Assembly (NCBI GenBank): GCA_016859345.1
Contig: CM029119.1
Coordinates: 5,149,609-5,213,608 of the forward strand
DNA: 64,000 nucleotides
Origin: Istiophorus platypterus
Lineage: Eukaryota; Chordata; Actinopteri; Istiophoriformes; Istiophoridae
Direction of reading: 5' to 3'
Position numbers and translations under genes: made by a program. The notes under the pieces are model-generated. The model had not been told where the DNA came from and made no database searches. It worked only from the letters and a program-made list of their open reading frames with translations. Shown piece by piece: positions 61,301 to 64,000 of this stretch (position 1 is its first letter; the number at the start of each line of letters is the position of its first letter).

Positions 61301-63782
61301 TAAAGCGGAACAAAGGTTAACTCACGCTCAAAGTTTTTAGTTCAGAGCTAGGGTTTATTCTCAGAGGCAGGTCTGCCACCAGGTGGTAGAAGGGGGGTAA
61401 TGCAGGGTATCTGGGAGGTAAAGCAAAGCCGCGGGCCCCTGCTGCAGAACTGTAGGGGCTGCAGGGACTGGTGGTGGGCAAACATGCCTCAAGCAGGTGG
61501 CACCAATACTGGCCCAGGCTGCAGCCCCCTGTGGTGTTACACAGTGGTACTGCTGAGCAGCAGCTAAATGGATTCAGGAGAGAGCTGCAACCTGATGAGC
61601 AAAGAGGAGATTATTACCTACAGTACTAAACAGTACTCTTTATAATACAGTACAGCTTTAAGAAAACATTTGTAATAACTGATGTGCTGTACCTGGAGGT
61701 ACCAGGTGGTGGTTGGGGTCGCAGTAGGGTCGGAGGATCTGAAAACGGGCTAGAGAGACTTGTGGGCTTGGCTGGACCACCAGCTCCACTGTTACCAACT
61801 GACCTGCATGACTGAGCCACAAGCCCGGGAACAGCTGCATCTGTGGGCATCAAAGGAGCAACAGAGTATTAACCAACAATATGAAGTACAAGCACTCGAT
61901 TATGGGGGGATTACACAGTGATATTGTACTGTTGTGTGAAAGCCCTAAGCAGGCAAACATAATTCAATTAGTTTTATTATTCAACATACTCAAGACCAGT
62001 GGTTCCCAAACTTTTTGCTTCAAAATACCACAACACCCTGTGGGATAAGCTCAAGTTCATCACCCCCCCCCTTCCAAATTTCAATGGCACATTATCCAAT
62101 TTGAAATGTGATACTGTCACAATATTTTTTCCTAAAATTGTGCTGTCAACATTAAGGTTGGTTTGGTCAGGTTTGCATTTCCTTTAACCATTTATTCAAC
62201 ACTTTTAGCTAGCACTTAGAACAATTTTATTTCTTTTGGCTAACTGCTGGTATTTCAACTGTTTATCTATTATGTCTATCTATTTCCAGCCTATAACCAT
62301 TACTTTTAGCTAACTATTGAAACTGTTTATACTTTTCTTGTAGCTATTTCAACAACTTATAAAGATTTATTTATAATACTTACCCTGCTAGCGTGCTGAT
62401 TATACTGGCAATACTAGAATATGTTGTGTTTTGGAGATGGTATACTGGTCACTAGTATCCAGTCAACAGCTGGTGATTGGATGCTGAAGATAGTAGCCTG
62501 TTCACCTGGATGGGATGCTGGTATGCTGGGCAACTACTTAATCAATACCAAGGTAATTATTTCGACTGTTATCCATTATAATTTATGATCTGTTTATCCA
62601 TTATCCATCAATCACTGTACAGTAACCAGCTATTTTAAATATCTATCCACTATGAGGATTTTTTAATTATAATATCTGTTATATTTATTTATTATAAATT
62701 GAGCAACTCCAAAGTTTTCCCATGCACACCCTGGTAATGGCAGTACAAGTACCCTTAGTTTGCAGTCACTGTTTTAGCCCCTTCAGCCCCCTTATAACAA
62801 ATAAGTGCTAACCTCTAAGCCTTTGTTAGCAGTTCAATATGTCTATGAGCTGTGATGTTTTGTTCCAGAAATGCCTTCTCTTCTCCTTTCCATTCTGGTT
62901 AACCATGTCACAACCATTCAGATTTATCTTGCCAACGCTCAGGTTTGGAATCAGTGCTTTAGACCGACCTCCACCGTGCGCTCTCCGATGTCTGGGATGC
63001 TGAGAAGGGGATGAATCTGGGCTTGAGCATAGATGCCGGTCATGAGAACCAATCCAGTCAGGTAATTGTCTTTAGATGGTAAAGCCTCTGCAGGAAGAGG
63101 GATAAACGAAAACCACCCGTTCACACATTTCTGCAACTATTAACCATACAAGAGCATAAACCAAAACTGTTAGCGTTGTGCTCTATATACAATTTTTGTA
63201 AACATTTTTCAGAATTACTGAAGAACATTATATGTAACTTGTGCTGCTATCAGAGTGAAACCAAAGTCTTACCAGTGACTTCTTTTTCACAGAGGTACAA
63301 GTATCGTCCGGCACACTGCGCTCTCCTCCACTGTCCCAGTGTCCCCAAGGCCATCTGAGTACAGCCCCTCTCACTGCCTCCAGCCCACCATGCAGGACTT
63401 ACTGGCCCCACAACCCTGTCTTGCTGCTCGGACCGTTCTCCCTCCGATCCCTTCAGCCATACCCACACACTGGTTTTCCTAAATGAAAACAGAGACCACA
63501 ATGCATCTGCCTTTAAAAGATGGAAAACAAGGAGGAGTAAAACATGATGTAATAGCAGACAGACACTGTTCATAGGACTCACATCGGAAAGGAATAGTGG
63601 ATGAAGGTTTGCAGGTCCAGGCTGTCAGCAGATGCTAGATCCCCTCCTGGAAAAGCTCTGCATGAGTCCTGTGCGTCAGGCCACGGAGATGTCGTCTCAG
63701 AGATCCAGTAACATCTTTTGCTGGACAAGTGGATCTGACCACCTTTTGGACAGGGCATGTTCTCTGGAGGGCCATAACCAAA
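39438..63782 (-). CDS. pkd1: Polycystin-1, 5' end off window
   Basis: Forty-one exons join in frame (12,510 nt including stop): ~63782-63583, 63478-63273, 63087-62969, 61840-61693, 61591-61326, 61205-60444, 60275-60144, 59979-59804, 59648-59512, 59079-~55409, 55222-55070, 54753-54613, 54200-53918, 53658-53556, 53391-53263, 53077-52927, 52761-52624, 51817-51673, 51572-50859, 50190-50037, 49957-49702, 49531-49336, 49189-49022, 48568-48428, 48037-47827, 47546-47423, 47126-46983, 46846-46411, 46212-46101, 46005-45791, 45390-45188, 45098-44901, 44814-44660, 43654-43454, 42967-42793, 42671-42489, 42270-42166, 42067-41933, 41852-41650, 40566-40455, 40346-39438. Domain order is lectin, LDL-A-like Cys region, PKD repeats, REJ, GPS, PLAT, 11 TM segments and coiled coil, as in PKD1. 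The tail FRHRVKFEGMD...PSRSS is specific to PKD1 rather than PKD1L proteins. PKD1 pairs with PKD2 at cilia and membranes. A further partial exon may cover 63956-64000 (ends YYKLT, phase-compatible). The ohnologue (a or b) is undetermined. Confidence 0.95.
40735..41160 (-). repeat. Dispersed teleost repeat, copy 4, in pkd1 last-but-one intron region
   Basis: Phrases such as TTTTGTACAAATGTCCATGT, CCCAGAGGATGTAGACCAAT, GTGAAATTTGGTTTAGACAC and TTCATCTAGCACTAATCATC mark another diverged copy of the family, located in the intron between the pkd1 exons at 40455 and 41650. Confidence 0.55.
41650..48037 (-). other. pkd1: pkd1 multi-helix membrane region and polycystin (TOP) domain
   Basis: Exons in this span encode the remaining membrane helices. 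Clear hydrophobic blocks include LMLHLYLALGALWYG, VGMTIAVLVFPLQCFLCFLF, LVAVLLGACLAVVGLWGSFF, LFLLLVLMVNY, LLICALLILFGELW, LLLALLSLTTAFFRFCFL, LTVLLLLLLMF and LLIGGGLWLLAILCGAIL. The large cytosolic loop (45791-47126) is Ser- and Pro-rich. The extracellular polycystin loop (42793-44814) looks about 60 residues shorter than in human PKD1. Confidence 0.85.
46951..46975. repeat. Short (GT)n microsatellite in a pkd1 intron
   Basis: A GT run sits within 10 bases of the donor of the pkd1 exon 46983-47126, forming the start of that intron. Confidence 0.9.
48428..49531 (-). other. pkd1: pkd1 first TM helix and PLAT domain
   Basis: Exons 49336-49531, 49022-49189 and 48428-48568 encode the first membrane helix (MVVGIVCAALVLIHLLVGLI), then the PLAT/LH2 domain: YHYRVLVKTGWRRGAGTTAH, VGISLYGVNKSG, GEVWKIRIWHDNTG and VQHVVVWDPQTDH. 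PLAT binds phospholipids in the mammalian protein. The order and splice phases match PKD1. Confidence 0.9.
49702..49957 (-). other. pkd1: pkd1 GPS autoproteolysis exon
   Basis: This exon ends the GAIN domain with CQYYSVRERRWSSEGV, then CLTQHLTMFGASLFV. The HL/T triad of the G-protein-coupled-receptor proteolytic site is intact, so cleavage between Leu and Thr, as in mammalian polycystin-1, is expected. The first transmembrane helix follows in the next exon. Confidence 0.9.
50600..50790. repeat. Diverged interspersed repeat (pkd1 intron), copy A
   Basis: The stretch with CAACTGCAGAGTTTAGTTAT, AATTCTCTGTGTG and TTATTTGATCCATTGTTTAT shares an ordered set of blocks with 59335-59495. It is probably an old SINE- or MITE-like repeat common in fish introns. 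No ends or target duplications were identified. Confidence 0.5.
50859..55222 (-). other. pkd1: pkd1 REJ region exons
   Basis: Nine exons encode the receptor-for-egg-jelly module and the start of the GAIN fold. Markers are YIFTLTVHKAGRNPVSVNQT, VECVSCSA, the paired SGVLQPGLSYIFTLNVSQPG, VENHLGSKVIALNR, PYSIALTSQLNQ and ISSALAQST. These align in order with mammalian PKD1. The acceptor at 53078-53079 was selected because the alternative at the more obvious TTTTAG puts a stop in frame. Confidence 0.85.
51867..52340 (-). other. Unassigned open frame in a pkd1 intron
   Basis: A 157-codon ATG-started frame lies wholly inside the intron between pkd1 exons 52624-52761 and 51673-51817. Its C-terminal part (YTVPKVPRYMLLMLLEFV, then LPRKLALIHINL) looks protein-like, with a regular hydrophobic pattern, but I cannot place it in a family. 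It is not needed for pkd1, whose flanking exons join directly in phase. It may be chance or the relic of an inserted gene piece. Confidence 0.3.
55409..59079 (-). other. pkd1: pkd1 giant exon of PKD repeats (counterpart of human exon 15)
   Basis: A single open exon of about 3.67 kb (1223 codons) carries about twelve tandem Ig-like PKD repeats, several with the canonical WDFGDGS core (positions near 58880, 57855 and others) and the NxVS-type end strand. Human PKD1 exon 15 is also about 3.6 kb and holds the same array, so this large exon is an ancient feature. Some repeats are degenerate (for example FKWFSNSSSS, ITFRNNAW). Two more repeats lie in exons 59512-60275. The donor is ambiguous: GTG|GTG puts the exon end at 55409 or 55412. 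Confidence 0.9.
59335..59495. repeat. Diverged interspersed repeat (pkd1 intron), copy B
   Basis: The blocks GGAAACTGTAGAGTTGGGTT, ATAACTTTCTGCAG, CACACTACATCAAGAATTTG and ATCCACTCGTAGTTCAAAAA correspond in order to copy A at 50600-50790. It lies in the intron next to the giant PKD-repeat exon. Confidence 0.5.
61326..61591 (-). other. pkd1: pkd1 Cys-rich (LDL-A-like) exon
   Basis: This exon encodes a cysteine-dense segment beginning GCSSLLNPFSCCSAVPLC, followed by GGCSLGQYWCHLLEACLP. It occupies the place of the atypical LDL-A region of mammalian polycystin-1, between the lectin domain and the PKD repeats. The cysteine pattern is loose, so the domain name rests mainly on position. Confidence 0.7.
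61997..62956. mobile_element. Non-autonomous hAT-like element with 8-bp target duplication
   Basis: The left end CAGTGGTTCCCAAACTTTTT is a classic hAT (Charlie-type) terminal repeat. The right end, read inverted, is CACTGATTCCAAACCTG. The 8 bases outside each end are CTCAAGAC (61989-61996) and CTTTAGAC (62957-62964), matching at 6 of 8, as expected for an aged hAT target duplication. The roughly 960-bp interior has no transposase frame. It sits in the pkd1 intron between the exons at 62969-63087 and 61693-61840. Confidence 0.72.
63273..63782 (-). other. pkd1: pkd1 C-type lectin domain (two exons)
   Basis: Exons 63583-63782 and 63273-63478 encode a C-type lectin fold: CPKGGQIHLSSKRCYWI, then DAQDSCRAFPGGDLASADS, KTSVWVWLKG, WRRAQCAGRYLYLCEKE. 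The order and cysteine spacing match the CTLD of polycystin-1. A calcium-site motif (EPN or QPD) is not evident. The 5' border at 63782 is the first acceptor that keeps frame. Confidence 0.85.
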
Positions 63783-64000
63783 CTGAGCTCAAGGCATGCA
63801 GGAGGAGGTATTTCTCAACACAAGTTGCGTATCTTTATCAATTCATATCAGCCACAAATATTTGTAAAGAAACCAAGGCATTGTCTAGTGAGGTGTGCAT
63901 GTTGGCAGATTCAATTCATATATTCCATCTTTTTTTCAGCTGCAAAGATATTCACCGTCAGTTTGTAATAACTGAACAGGTGGAGCTCATAAGAGACGTG

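Overview
The window is vertebrate nuclear DNA, almost certainly from a percomorph-type teleost fish. It has four intron-rich protein genes with GT-AG introns, teleost-style transposon relics (L2-like LINE, Tc1-like, hAT), many CA/TA microsatellites and one CpG-rich promoter. I see no prokaryotic operons, CRISPR arrays or rRNA. All four genes lie on the minus strand, so they read from right to left.

Layout from left to right. (1) 1976-28848: spata20, a thioredoxin-fold (DUF255) plus six-hairpin-like protein. Fifteen coding exons join in frame into 756 codons, and the last exon of about 50 residues appears to lie beyond the left edge. Its introns are large (8.8 kb and 6.0 kb) and hold an L2-like LINE relic, two Tc1-like relics and copies of a dispersed fish repeat. 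(2) 29147-32094: plcxd1-like, six exons, 315 aa, a PI-PLC X-domain protein whose stop codon lies only about 300 bp upstream of the spata20 start codon. (3) 34154-37125: pepsinogen A, nine coding exons, 378 aa, with both catalytic aspartate motifs, a TATA box and a small non-coding first exon. (4) 39438 to the right edge: pkd1 (polycystin-1), with 41 firmly joined exons of 12,510 coding bases (4,169 residues plus stop). It runs from the C-type lectin domain through the PKD repeats, REJ/GAIN-GPS, PLAT and 11-TM channel-like region to the coiled-coil tail. The LRR/WSC end is off the right edge.

The genes do not form a pathway: a testis- and mitochondria-associated redox-fold protein, a lipase-like enzyme, a stomach protease and a ciliary membrane receptor. 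The useful signals are an intact pepsinogen (implying a fish with a working stomach), pkd1 without tsc2 at its 3' side, an apparently shortened extracellular loop in the polycystin domain, a hAT element 12 bases from a non-consensus pkd1 splice donor, and a crowded plcxd1/spata20 junction. I did not find a convincing undescribed molecular system. Exon borders were placed by eye from splice sites, reading frame and remembered family sequence, not by alignment.
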